A stretch of 42,308 nucleotides of DNA from Akkermansiaceae bacterium (lineage in GTDB: Bacteria > Verrucomicrobiota > Verrucomicrobiia > Verrucomicrobiales > Akkermansiaceae), in the NCBI GenBank assembly GCA_903930425.1, contig CAIYYV010000449.1, forward strand, positions 1-42,308. Direction: 5' to 3'. Made by a program: the position numbers and the translations under genes. The first letter of the stretch is position 1. Every line of letters begins with the position of its first letter. The notes under the pieces were generated by a model that worked only from the letters and a program-made list of their open reading frames with translations, searched no databases and had not been told where the DNA came from. Positions 28,122 to 36,406 of this stretch are shown piece after piece.

Positions 28122-28235
28122 GCGAGACCCCGCTCCATTAGCGAGACCCCGCTCCATTAGCGAGACCCCGCTCCATTAGCGAGACCCCGCTCCATTAGCG
28201 AGACCCCGCTCCATTAGCGAGACCCCGCTCCATTA
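28122..28235. repeat. Six exact copies of a 19-bp tandem repeat (GCGAGACCCCGCTCCATTA)
   Basis: Counted directly; a diverged relative (GGGAGACCCCGCGCCATGA, 16/19) lies at 28434-28452. Confidence 0.95.
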
Positions 28236-28276
28236 GCGCGCAAGTTTTTTTCGATAAAAGGAGTCTCCTTCTGTCG
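28236..28276. repeat. Repeat module copy A: GCGCGCAAG-T7 followed by imperfect palindrome CGATAAAAGGAG-T-CTCCTTCTGTCG
   Basis: Read directly. Confidence 0.8.
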
Positions 28277-28364
28277 AGATCTATCCTTCTGTCGCTTCTG
28301 TCGAGATCTACCGCTCGCCGGCAGATTTTCCTCAGAAACTCCAGCGAGGTCGGGCCCTATCAAG

Positions 28365-28405
28365 GCGCAACTCATTTTTTCAATAGAAGGAGTCTCCTTC
28401 TATTG
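28365..28405. repeat. Repeat module copy B: GGCGCAACTCATTTTTT followed by perfect 12-bp-arm palindrome CAATAGAAGGAG-T-CTCCTTCTATTG
   Basis: Read directly; palindrome at 28381-28405. Confidence 0.85.
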
Positions 28406-28465
28406 TCCTTCTATTGGGCTCCCGGGCTCCCACGGGAGACCCCGCGCCATGAAGGTGCAACTTGA

Positions 28466-28506
28466 GCGCGCAAGTTTTTTTCAATAGAAGGAGTCTCCTT
28501 CTATTG
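28466..28506. repeat. Repeat module copy C: GCGCGCAAG-T7 followed by perfect palindrome CAATAGAAGGAG-T-CTCCTTCTATTG
   Basis: Read directly; palindrome at 28482-28506, identical to copy B; prefix identical to copy A. Confidence 0.85.
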
Positions 28507-28708
28507 GGCTTTCTATTGGGCTCCCGGGCTTGGCCGGGCTTGCCGACGGAATTTGGCTCGCAGAATTTCCTTTCGGTCGTTGAGGGAATGTGGCATCATC
28601 TTCGGTTGATAGGCCATTGGCAGGTTTTTCAATCTGGGAATCATCACTGAAAATCACTTGGAAACAGGGCGTTTCCCGAGCGTCCATCGTCCATTATCGA
28701 ACCGACGT

Positions 28709-29236
28709 ATGAAGTGCCCCTGTGACGACAAGGTCTTTTTCAAGTTTGGCGTTTCGTTGATTGAAACGGTGATCGCCTTGGGAGTGCTTGCTGTGGCGGT
28801 TCCTATGGTTTTTGCCGCATTGGGGGAGGCTTCCCGGTGCGGGCTCACCGCGCAGGCGGAAACTCGAAGTGCATGGATGATCCCCGCCTGTCTCGAGGAA
28901 ATCCGTGCTTCACGCAATGCAAGCCCGCGCTATTTCGCATCGACTTCCGCCGGTCAGATCTTTCCTCCCCCGGGGGACTTGTGGGCCTTGGCGTTTTCTC
29001 CAGAGGGTGAACCCGTCGGCAAAATATCGCAGGCGCTTTACGACGGTGGGCTGCGTCTGCTCGATGGTAAAAAGGTGCTTTATATCCTCTCGATGGCAGC
29101 CTCAAAAGACACGGGGAATGCGTTGGGCGCGCCATCGGTCACCCCGCTGCTGGCGGTGCGGATTTCATTGGAATATCCTGCGGGTTCGCCTGCTTCAAAA
29201 CGCCGGTCACTGCAATTTCACACGCGCATGCCATGA
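28709..29236 (+). CDS. Prepilin-type protein, Verru_Chthon cassette protein B-like
   Basis: KFG/VSLIETVIALGVLAVAVPMVFAALGEAS prepilin-peptidase motif; gene order and size fit the cassette. Confidence 0.75.
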   Translation: MKCPCDDKVFFKFGVSLIETVIALGVLAVAVPMVFAALGEASRCGLTAQAETRSAWMIPACLEEIRASRNASPRYFASTSAGQIFPPPGDLWALAFSPEGEPVGKISQALYDGGLRLLDGKKVLYILSMAASKDTGNALGAPSVTPLLAVRISLEYPAGSPASKRRSLQFHTRMP

Positions 29237-30000
29237 TTTCGCAATCCCAATCTCATTTGCCTCGCGGGTTTTCCTTGGTTGAGCTGATGGCTTCGATGGC
29301 CATTGGATTGATAGTCCTGCTCTCCGCTGCCGTTGTGTTAGAAAGTTCCGGTGAGAGTTATGCGCATATCCGCGGCGACGTGGAAACCGAGCGCGAAGCC
29401 CGATTTTTCATGACTCAGCTCACGTCGGATCTTTCCACCGCGACATTCCACAGGGATGGCGTTTTGGAAAAATCCTCCGCGATCTGGCCGGTCGATCGGT
29501 TGGGGTTTCTTTGTTTGTTTTCGAACCAAGCGCAGTCGCCGGACGGCCGGGTCGGCGATCTCTGCGCCGTGCATTACTATATCAAGGATCTTTCTATCGG
29601 CGGGAAATCCGTCCGTTGCCTGATGCGCGGATTCCGGGAAAGCCGCGTCGCTTTTCGGGCCTTGGCCGATCGCGAGGTGTCCGCGCTTTTTGAGCAGCAG
29701 TCCGACATTGACGAGCCGATTGTCTTTGGCGTGGTAGCGTTCGAGGCGCGGCCCAAGTCTCGTGCGGAGTCGGGACTGTGGGAGGATTGGGTCAAAAATG
29801 ATGAATGCGGCCCAGAGGCAATTGAAGTGAGTCTTATTCTCGTTCGTCGCGACCTTGTCTCGAAACTCAAACTGCCGAGTGATTGGGATGGTGCGGGAGC
29901 GATTGCGAAAGTGTTAGGGAGCCCGGGCGATATCTCGAGCAATGCGAATCTAGGGCGCTACGCAACCATGATGCGTTTTGGAAGTGATGAAAACCCGTGA
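29233..30000 (+). CDS. Prepilin-type protein, Verru_Chthon cassette protein C-like
   Basis: LPRG/FSLVELMASMAIGLIVLLSAAVVLESS prepilin motif; 4-bp overlap with the upstream gene. Confidence 0.75.
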   Translation: MISQSQSHLPRGFSLVELMASMAIGLIVLLSAAVVLESSGESYAHIRGDVETEREARFFMTQLTSDLSTATFHRDGVLEKSSAIWPVDRLGFLCLFSNQAQSPDGRVGDLCAVHYYIKDLSIGGKSVRCLMRGFRESRVAFRALADREVSALFEQQSDIDEPIVFGVVAFEARPKSRAESGLWEDWVKNDECGPEAIEVSLILVRRDLVSKLKLPSDWDGAGAIAKVLGSPGDISSNANLGRYATMMRFGSDENP

Positions 30001-32968
30001 ATTGCCGTTCTATCATGGTGTGTCGCTGGGGTTCACCTTGCCGGCCATTCTTGTTGTTACCGGTGGCATGTTCATTCTCGCCATCGGCGTTCTGTTAGTA
30101 TCAATCATTGAGCGCCGTTCCGCCCGTGCCACTGCGGATTTTCAGCGTGCCGGTCTCGCTGCCAGTGCCGGATTGGAGGAGGTGAGAGGGATGTTCAATC
30201 GGGAGGCGGCCAATGATGATTTCATGATTCTGCAATCCTTCAGGGCGAATCAGATTGCGACCGGGCGAGAACCGGCGCCGCAGTTATTTCTTGCGCGTGG
30301 AAAGGTGGCGGGCTCCGGGTATGTGTATCGCTACATTCCTCTTTTCAGCACGAGCTGTCAGCCGCTGGAAACCTCGCGGCTCGCCTCGCCGGAAGTCGAG
30401 CCTCTTGTTGGCGGTCAACCGCATGAACAGATCGAATTTTTCACAATGCCCTATCAGGATAAGGTGAGAGCAGCCTGGAGGTTGATTTATGACGAGCGCG
30501 GTTGGGTCGTCGCCCGTTATGCCTATTATGTGGAGGATTTGCAGGGAAGGCTCGATCCGAGGTGTGTGGGCAACGTTGATGGGCCTGCTTCCACTCATGT
30601 CCGCGCGGTTTATCCGTTTCCAGCGCCGGGCCTTGATCCTTGCCCGGGTTCGGATTTTCATGCACCGCTCGACCAAGTGGCGCTTTTTGCCATTGAATCC
30701 ACCACCTGTTCTAACAACCAAGGATCACTTGGTAAAACCCTTGTTGAAAACCGGCGACTTCTTGTGTCGCCGGGTTCCACTCTCGCTGCGGCCGGCATCG
30801 ATCCGCCGTTGGTTCGTGATCCGACCGGTCGGCTCATGGATTTGAGGGCGCGTGCGGCTGAGGAGAATCTCTGCGCGAACCTGCGGCCCTATTTTGAGCG
30901 GCCGATGATTCCCTATGTTCCCGGAATTCACCCGAACGTTGCAGGGTCCCCGCGCATCAATCTGAATGCCCTGCTCGAAAAATCCCCTGATTTGGCGGTC
31001 AATGAAATGGCCGCCTTCATCCGGAGTGCCCTGCCGGATTTTGACCACCGTGCGGGCGGTTTCCCAGATGACTATGTGAAAACACTGGCGGCCAATGCGA
31101 TCGACTATGCCGACTCCGATTCCAACGCGACGGTAATGCCCAATGCCTACCGCGGGCTGGATGCCTATCCATTGATGAGTGAAATCGCGCTGCAGGTGAA
31201 CTACATCGGCATCGCCAATCAAAATGATCGTAAAATCATGAGGTTCCGTTTCAAGCTTTTCGCTGAGTTGTTGAATCCGACGAGCCAGCCGGTTTCGGGT
31301 GAAGCCCGGCTCAGTTATGAAGTGTCGCTTCCCATGGATGGCATTGGGACCGCCGTGGGAGGTGAGTCGTTTGATTCCCCGTCCATGCTTTCGGACCCGA
31401 AGGTATCGACGCATGATCTCACGCGGATGGGCGGTCGCTACTGGAGTCCGTCCATTCATGTTTCGCTCGAGCCAAATCAATACCTGTGTTATCTTTTTGC
31501 GGACGTAGAGTATCGTATTGATGTGGGTGCGTCATCTGACAGTATTCTGGACGCCACGCCTTTCAGTCTGAATGAAACCAAGGGTGCTTCAGGTGTGTCA
31601 TTGATGTGGGGGAATCAAGTGGTGGAGAGGGCTGAAAGCATTCTGAGACAGGCGGGTTTGATTTATTCGAGCAAGAATGGAGTGATTACAGGCGGGTTCA
31701 ATGTGGGAACTCCTGAAACGCTCACCAAGGCAGCGTTACCGGGTTATGTGTATGATGATTATCCTTCGATGTATTATAACATGGGCGATCCACGCATCAC
31801 TCATTACTTGAGAAGTGCGCAGCTGGATGAAAATGCATATCCGGAAAATTCGAGTCCTAACAGAAGAAATATCCGACTCGATATCTATCAAAATGATATC
31901 TCGACCAAGCCCAAGGTTTATGCACGCGTGCTCCCCTCCGAGTGGCCGGATGGTGGACACAATTCCGCAGTCGGCACCTGGTCTCCAGGAACCCGTGACA
32001 CCGTGGAAATGACAGACCCGAAATTCAATTTTGCGTATGATCCGGAGATGCGGATGTCAGCACCGCAAGTGATTTCCAATCGAGGTCGATTCTTCAGTGT
32101 GACGGAGCTTGGGCGGGTGTTCGATCCTCTGATGCACGAGCCCGCCTTTCCCGATCCAGAGGAAACCGAGACTTTTCTCAGCAAAGGGAAAATGCCCGCA
32201 TCACACACGCGCTGGCCGGATGTGGACTACCCGTGTTCCAGTCGGTTCTACGGTGGCGGGAATTCCTTGCGCATTGGCCGTCCGGAGCATCCCGCGTTTC
32301 AACCGTCGCGCGCACCTGGCTTGCTTGCCACTCATTTGCTCGATCTTTTTCACGCTGGCCTGTCGCGTTCCGACGATCCGGCCGAGCGCTCGGGTCCGTT
32401 GATCCGGATTGAAGGACAGGTGAATCTCAACACCGCTACCAGGGATTCGCTGCGCGCCATGGCGGCCGGCGATCTCACGATGGATCCGTTGCTCGCCCGG
32501 CGAACGAGTGATGATCACGATGGCACGCAGATGCCTCCCACTCTTCCGCTGTCTCTCTCGGCCCCTACGTCGTTCCAGGAAGCCGACCGCATCGCGGATG
32601 CTGTCATTCGCGGTCGTCCGTATCACAGCACTGCGGCGCTTGCGTTCGCCCGCGATTCTAACGGAGATGAGGTTTTTGGGAATCCTGCTGCCTATTCGGA
32701 AAACACGCAGATTGAATGGTCTGACGCCGCCGCAGAGGAAGTTTTTGCCCGTATGTATGAGGGCTCCACTGTGCGCTCGAGAAATTTCCGGGTGTGGATT
32801 GTGGCGCAGGCGCTCGGGGTGTCGGCCGCACCGGGGGGTGTTCCCGTGGTGATTGCCGAGGTGAGGAAAGCGCACACGCTTTTTGTGGATCCCGGCGAGC
32901 GGGCGGCCGATGGATCGATGCTTCATGAAACGCTCCAAACGACGATCACATTCTCCAATGATTTTTAA
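29987..32968 (+). CDS. Verru_Chthon cassette protein A-like large pseudopilin
   Basis: N-terminal hydrophobic segment LGFTLPAILVVTGGMFILAIGVLLVS, about 990 aa; INLNALLEKSPD and VNLNTATRDSLRAM resemble GspK-type helix-hairpin-helix motifs. Confidence 0.75.
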   Translation: MKTRELPFYHGVSLGFTLPAILVVTGGMFILAIGVLLVSIIERRSARATADFQRAGLAASAGLEEVRGMFNREAANDDFMILQSFRANQIATGREPAPQLFLARGKVAGSGYVYRYIPLFSTSCQPLETSRLASPEVEPLVGGQPHEQIEFFTMPYQDKVRAAWRLIYDERGWVVARYAYYVEDLQGRLDPRCVGNVDGPASTHVRAVYPFPAPGLDPCPGSDFHAPLDQVALFAIESTTCSNNQGSLGKTLVENRRLLVSPGSTLAAAGIDPPLVRDPTGRLMDLRARAAEENLCANLRPYFERPMIPYVPGIHPNVAGSPRINLNALLEKSPDLAVNEMAAFIRSALPDFDHRAGGFPDDYVKTLAANAIDYADSDSNATVMPNAYRGLDAYPLMSEIALQVNYIGIANQNDRKIMRFRFKLFAELLNPTSQPVSGEARLSYEVSLPMDGIGTAVGGESFDSPSMLSDPKVSTHDLTRMGGRYWSPSIHVSLEPNQYLCYLFADVEYRIDVGASSDSILDATPFSLNETKGASGVSLMWGNQVVERAESILRQAGLIYSSKNGVITGGFNVGTPETLTKAALPGYVYDDYPSMYYNMGDPRITHYLRSAQLDENAYPENSSPNRRNIRLDIYQNDISTKPKVYARVLPSEWPDGGHNSAVGTWSPGTRDTVEMTDPKFNFAYDPEMRMSAPQVISNRGRFFSVTELGRVFDPLMHEPAFPDPEETETFLSKGKMPASHTRWPDVDYPCSSRFYGGGNSLRIGRPEHPAFQPSRAPGLLATHLLDLFHAGLSRSDDPAERSGPLIRIEGQVNLNTATRDSLRAMAAGDLTMDPLLARRTSDDHDGTQMPPTLPLSLSAPTSFQEADRIADAVIRGRPYHSTAALAFARDSNGDEVFGNPAAYSENTQIEWSDAAAEEVFARMYEGSTVRSRNFRVWIVAQALGVSAAPGGVPVVIAEVRKAHTLFVDPGERAADGSMLHETLQTTITFSNDF

Positions 32969-33653
32969 GCGCTCGATACTTACTGTCCTTGTGGGCATTT
33001 TGATCGCCTGCGTGATGCATGGGCGGGTGTTGCATGCTCAGGATGCGCGCGGTCCATTTGGGTTTGTGCGCATGCTCAATGCTGTGAGCATGGGCGTCGG
33101 GAAACTCGAGTTCATGATTGACGCGAAAGCCGTCCGCCCGGATGGCTATCAGTTAGGAAATGTCACGGGTGGCATCGCGTTGAAACCCGGCATCTGCAAG
33201 ATCCTGTTTCGTCGGGAGGGAATTCGGGAGGGTGAAACTCAAGTGAAGGTGGTTGCGAACGACACCACCATCCTCATTCCCTTCGCCGAACAAGTTCCGG
33301 CGACTGAAAACCAACCCGCCCGCTGGGAGATCCGGATTCTCAGACTCAAGCAACACGAGGCCGATGACCAGCGCACCGCGTCGTTTGTCTCCGTTTCATG
33401 TCAACCTGAATTGAGAGTGGAAATCCGCCAAAGTGATGGTGGATGGCACCCCGTTTTCGTCAAGCGCCTTGGCATTGCGCGGGCCGCGATCCAGCAGGCG
33501 CGCGGTTATCTTTCCGTCCGCTGTGGCGAACGGCCCTTGTCCGCCATTTCGGTCGGTGCCTCTGGCAACTTTGTCTCGGTCGTTTATGATGATGAGAACG
33601 GTTTGCTCCAATCGAAAACCTTTCAGGATTACAAATACCTCAGCCCCGATTGA
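32958..33653 (+). CDS. Secreted hypothetical protein coupled to the pseudopilin cassette
   Basis: Signal peptide MIFKRSILTVLVGILIACVMHGRVLHAQ; start overlaps the upstream stop by 11 nt. Confidence 0.65.
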   Translation: MIFKRSILTVLVGILIACVMHGRVLHAQDARGPFGFVRMLNAVSMGVGKLEFMIDAKAVRPDGYQLGNVTGGIALKPGICKILFRREGIREGETQVKVVANDTTILIPFAEQVPATENQPARWEIRILRLKQHEADDQRTASFVSVSCQPELRVEIRQSDGGWHPVFVKRLGIARAAIQQARGYLSVRCGERPLSAISVGASGNFVSVVYDDENGLLQSKTFQDYKYLSPD

Positions 33654-33721
33654 TCCAAAACTTCGATGAGGCAACGGGAAATGGGCGTGCTTGGACCGAT
33701 CACGCGGATGAATGCGGATGA

Positions 33722-34717
33722 ATGCTTGAATCACCGGCTCAGATACCCCAAATCAGCACCGTGCATCAGGCATTCATTCCCGGTGCGGGGCTCGGCACCC
33801 GCTTGCGTCCGCTGACCGATCATCTGCCGAAGCCGCTGGTGCCCTTGTTTCACCGGTCGCTTGCCGATTGGGCGATGGATTCCTGCGCGCGGATCGGCGT
33901 CCGGCGCTTCGCCATCAACACCCACTATCTGGCAGATGCCTGGGCGGATTTTGGCATAAGCCCACCCGCCGATCTTCCATCGAGTGCCGGTGCCAACGGC
34001 CAGCCTGTCACCTTCCGCCTCTGGCAGGGTCATGAGGTCGCCTTGTTTCACGAGCCTGTCCTGTTAGAAACAGGCGGGGGCTTGAAAAATCTCGTCGGAT
34101 GGATCGGCGATTCGCCGGTGCTTGTCCATAATGCCGATATTTTTTCCACCTTGCCGTTAGAAAAACTTGCAGCGGCTCATGAGGCGTCCGGGCTGCCCGT
34201 GACGCTTGCGCTTCGTTCGTTGGGCAAGGCGAAACACATCGCGATCGACGCCTCGCGCACCCGCGTCATCGACATTCGAAGCCGTCTCGGGCGGGCGGAA
34301 GGCACCCACGTGTTTGCCGGCATTTACTGTGTGAATCCGGGCTTCCTCGACCTGCTTCCCGCAGGCGAAAAAGTCTCGGTGATCCCGGCATTCCTCACAC
34401 TCGCGGAGCAACACCTCCTCGGCGCAGTCGTGCTCGATGAGGGCGAATGGTTCGATCTGGGAGATCGGGAATCCTATCTGTTAGCCCACCGCGAACTCCA
34501 CCTCGGCCCGGCGATTCACCCGCAGGCCAAGATTGCCGCCGGCGCGCGGGTGGCAGACTCGGTGGTCGGGCCCGGGGCCGAGGTCGCGTCCGGGGCCGTG
34601 GTGCGTGACTCGATCGTTTGGGCCGGAAACCGGATTGCTGGTGATGCCGTGCTCGACGCTTGCATTGTGTGCTCGGGACGCGCGGTGAGCGGTTGCCACC
34701 GCGACGAGGACCTGTGA
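33722..34717 (+). CDS. Sugar nucleotidyltransferase with C-terminal left-handed beta-helix repeats
   Basis: AFIPGAGLGTRLRPLTDHLPKPLVPL...LVHNADIFSTLP...HPQAKIAAGARVADSVVGPGAEVASGAVVRDSIVW. Confidence 0.85.
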   Translation: MLESPAQIPQISTVHQAFIPGAGLGTRLRPLTDHLPKPLVPLFHRSLADWAMDSCARIGVRRFAINTHYLADAWADFGISPPADLPSSAGANGQPVTFRLWQGHEVALFHEPVLLETGGGLKNLVGWIGDSPVLVHNADIFSTLPLEKLAAAHEASGLPVTLALRSLGKAKHIAIDASRTRVIDIRSRLGRAEGTHVFAGIYCVNPGFLDLLPAGEKVSVIPAFLTLAEQHLLGAVVLDEGEWFDLGDRESYLLAHRELHLGPAIHPQAKIAAGARVADSVVGPGAEVASGAVVRDSIVWAGNRIAGDAVLDACIVCSGRAVSGCHRDEDL

Positions 34718-34749
34718 GGCCGCCGCGGTCCGCCGCCTTTCTCTCGCTG

Positions 34750-35625
34750 TTAGGGATTCGCGAATCCCTCGACCTTGAGCCATGAGGCGCAGTCACGCGT
34801 CCAGTCCATCAGTTTGGTTGCGTCGTAATCACGGCTGCCCAAGCCGAGCCCGTGCGTGCCTTTTTCATAGATGTGCAAATCGAACCGCACGCCGGCACGG
34901 CGCAGCGCGAGGGCGAATTCCAGGGTGTTTTCCACTTTCACAGCCGAGTCCTCCCAGGTATGCCAGAGAAAGCACGGGGGCGTCTGTGGAGTGACTTGAA
35001 GTTCGTTAGAAAGCAACTTCACCAGTTCGGCGGAAGGGTCTTTTCCTAACAGGTTTGTCTTCGATCCCTGATGGGTGTTAGGGCCCATGGAGATGACCGC
35101 GTAGCACAGGATCCCCAGATCCGGACGGGAACTCTCTCGCTCGATCGGGTCGGTGGCACTGGCATCGCCCGCATCAAAATGGGTGAGCAAGGTGGAGGCG
35201 AGGTGGCCGCCTGCGGATGAGCCCATGATGCCGATGCGTTTGGGGTCGATCTTCCAATCGGCGGCGCGGGCGCGCACCAAGCGCAGGGCGCGGGCGGTAT
35301 CACCGAGCATCACCGGGTGGCGGTAACCCGCGCTGCCAAGGCGATACTTCAGCACGAAGCCGGCGATGCCGTGCTCGTTGAGCCAGAGCGCGTAATTTTT
35401 CCCCTCATGTGGGGCGAGTCCGCCGTAGCCGCCGCCGGGGCAGATCACGACGGCCGCTCCAGTGGCTCTATCAGGTTTTGCCGGATAGGGGGTGAGGGTG
35501 GGGATGTCCTTGTCCGCGGTGCCCAGTGCGCCGGGTGCTCCTGCGGGCCATAATGGCAGCGCTTGCTGGGCCAACACTTGAAATAGGGGAAACAGGGTCA
35601 TCGTCAGTCCAATCAGGATTTTCAT
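34750..35625 (-). CDS. Secreted alpha/beta hydrolase (acetyl-xylan esterase/lipase-like)
   Basis: VVICPGGGYGGLAPHEGKNYALWLNEHGIAGFVLKYRL...IGIMGSSAGGHLAST...GTHGLGL. Confidence 0.85.
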   Translation of the reverse strand: MKILIGLTMTLFPLFQVLAQQALPLWPAGAPGALGTADKDIPTLTPYPAKPDRATGAAVVICPGGGYGGLAPHEGKNYALWLNEHGIAGFVLKYRLGSAGYRHPVMLGDTARALRLVRARAADWKIDPKRIGIMGSSAGGHLASTLLTHFDAGDASATDPIERESSRPDLGILCYAVISMGPNTHQGSKTNLLGKDPSAELVKLLSNELQVTPQTPPCFLWHTWEDSAVKVENTLEFALALRRAGVRFDLHIYEKGTHGLGLGSRDYDATKLMDWTRDCASWLKVEGFANP

Positions 35626-35729
35626 GCAGCGCAAATTCAATTCCATCTGCACGCGTTGTAAAGGATTCATCGGTTGGGTGCTGACTTTTGCGCTTGCGGT
35701 CCGGTCTTAGGGACGGTGGACTCATGTAG

Positions 35730-36395
35730 ATGGCAAGTGTGCGGAAAATCGGGCGAAAAGGTTTCACGGCGTGGCTGCTGGTGTGCGTGCTGGCATGCAG
35801 TGGGCCGGTGGTGGCACAGGAAATCCGGTTGAATCTAGCGGACGGTTTTGATTTCCCAGTGGGGAAGCCGAATGGCGAGGGTTACTACAAATCCCGTGGG
35901 TTGCGCTTGCGGCCGCCGCCGCATTTTGGTGAGGATTGGAATGGCCGTGCCGGGGGTGACAGCGATCTCAGGGATCCGGTTTATGCAGTGGCCGAAGGCA
36001 TTGTCACCTACGCCTACAACGTCGGCGGTGGCTGGGGTAACGTCGTCCTCACCCGTCATGCCTTTCGCGATCCGTCGTCGGGACAGGTGAAATTTATCGA
36101 CACTCTCAGCGGTCACCTCGATAAAATTTTGGTAAAGACCGGGCAAGTCGTCAAACGTGGCCAGCAGCTTGGCACGTTGGGCAACAACTTTGGCATGTAT
36201 CCGGCGCACCTGCATTTTGAGATGCGGCATGACATATCGATTGGCATGCTGCGCAACAACACGCCTTCTGACATGACGCACTGGGCGGATCCCTCCGAGT
36301 TCATCAATCAACACCGGCGCCTCAATCGCAATGGACACCCGGTGCCCGTCCCAACCGGCACCTATCCGGAATACAAGGGTTTCAAAGGACTCTGA
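35730..36395 (+). CDS. M23 family metallopeptidase
   Basis: HFGEDWNGRAGGDSDLRDPVYAVAEGIVTYA...YPAHLHFEMRHD; signal peptide. Confidence 0.85.
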   Translation: MASVRKIGRKGFTAWLLVCVLACSGPVVAQEIRLNLADGFDFPVGKPNGEGYYKSRGLRLRPPPHFGEDWNGRAGGDSDLRDPVYAVAEGIVTYAYNVGGGWGNVVLTRHAFRDPSSGQVKFIDTLSGHLDKILVKTGQVVKRGQQLGTLGNNFGMYPAHLHFEMRHDISIGMLRNNTPSDMTHWADPSEFINQHRRLNRNGHPVPVPTGTYPEYKGFKGL

Positions 36396-36406
36396 AGCGG
36401 GAGGCT

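Noticed and set aside
27680-28157. Minus-strand ORFs reading through the 30-bp and 19-bp repeats
   Set aside because: Low-complexity translation of repeats; opposite to the AsmA-like coding frame.
28122-28235. Possible CRISPR array
   Set aside because: Direct tandem 19-bp units with no spacers and no cas genes nearby.
30725-31480. Minus-strand ORFs (30725-31480 and 32201-32998) within the large pseudopilin gene
   Set aside because: Antisense to a well-supported continuous ~990-aa frame; Arg/His/Ile-rich composition typical of shadow translation.
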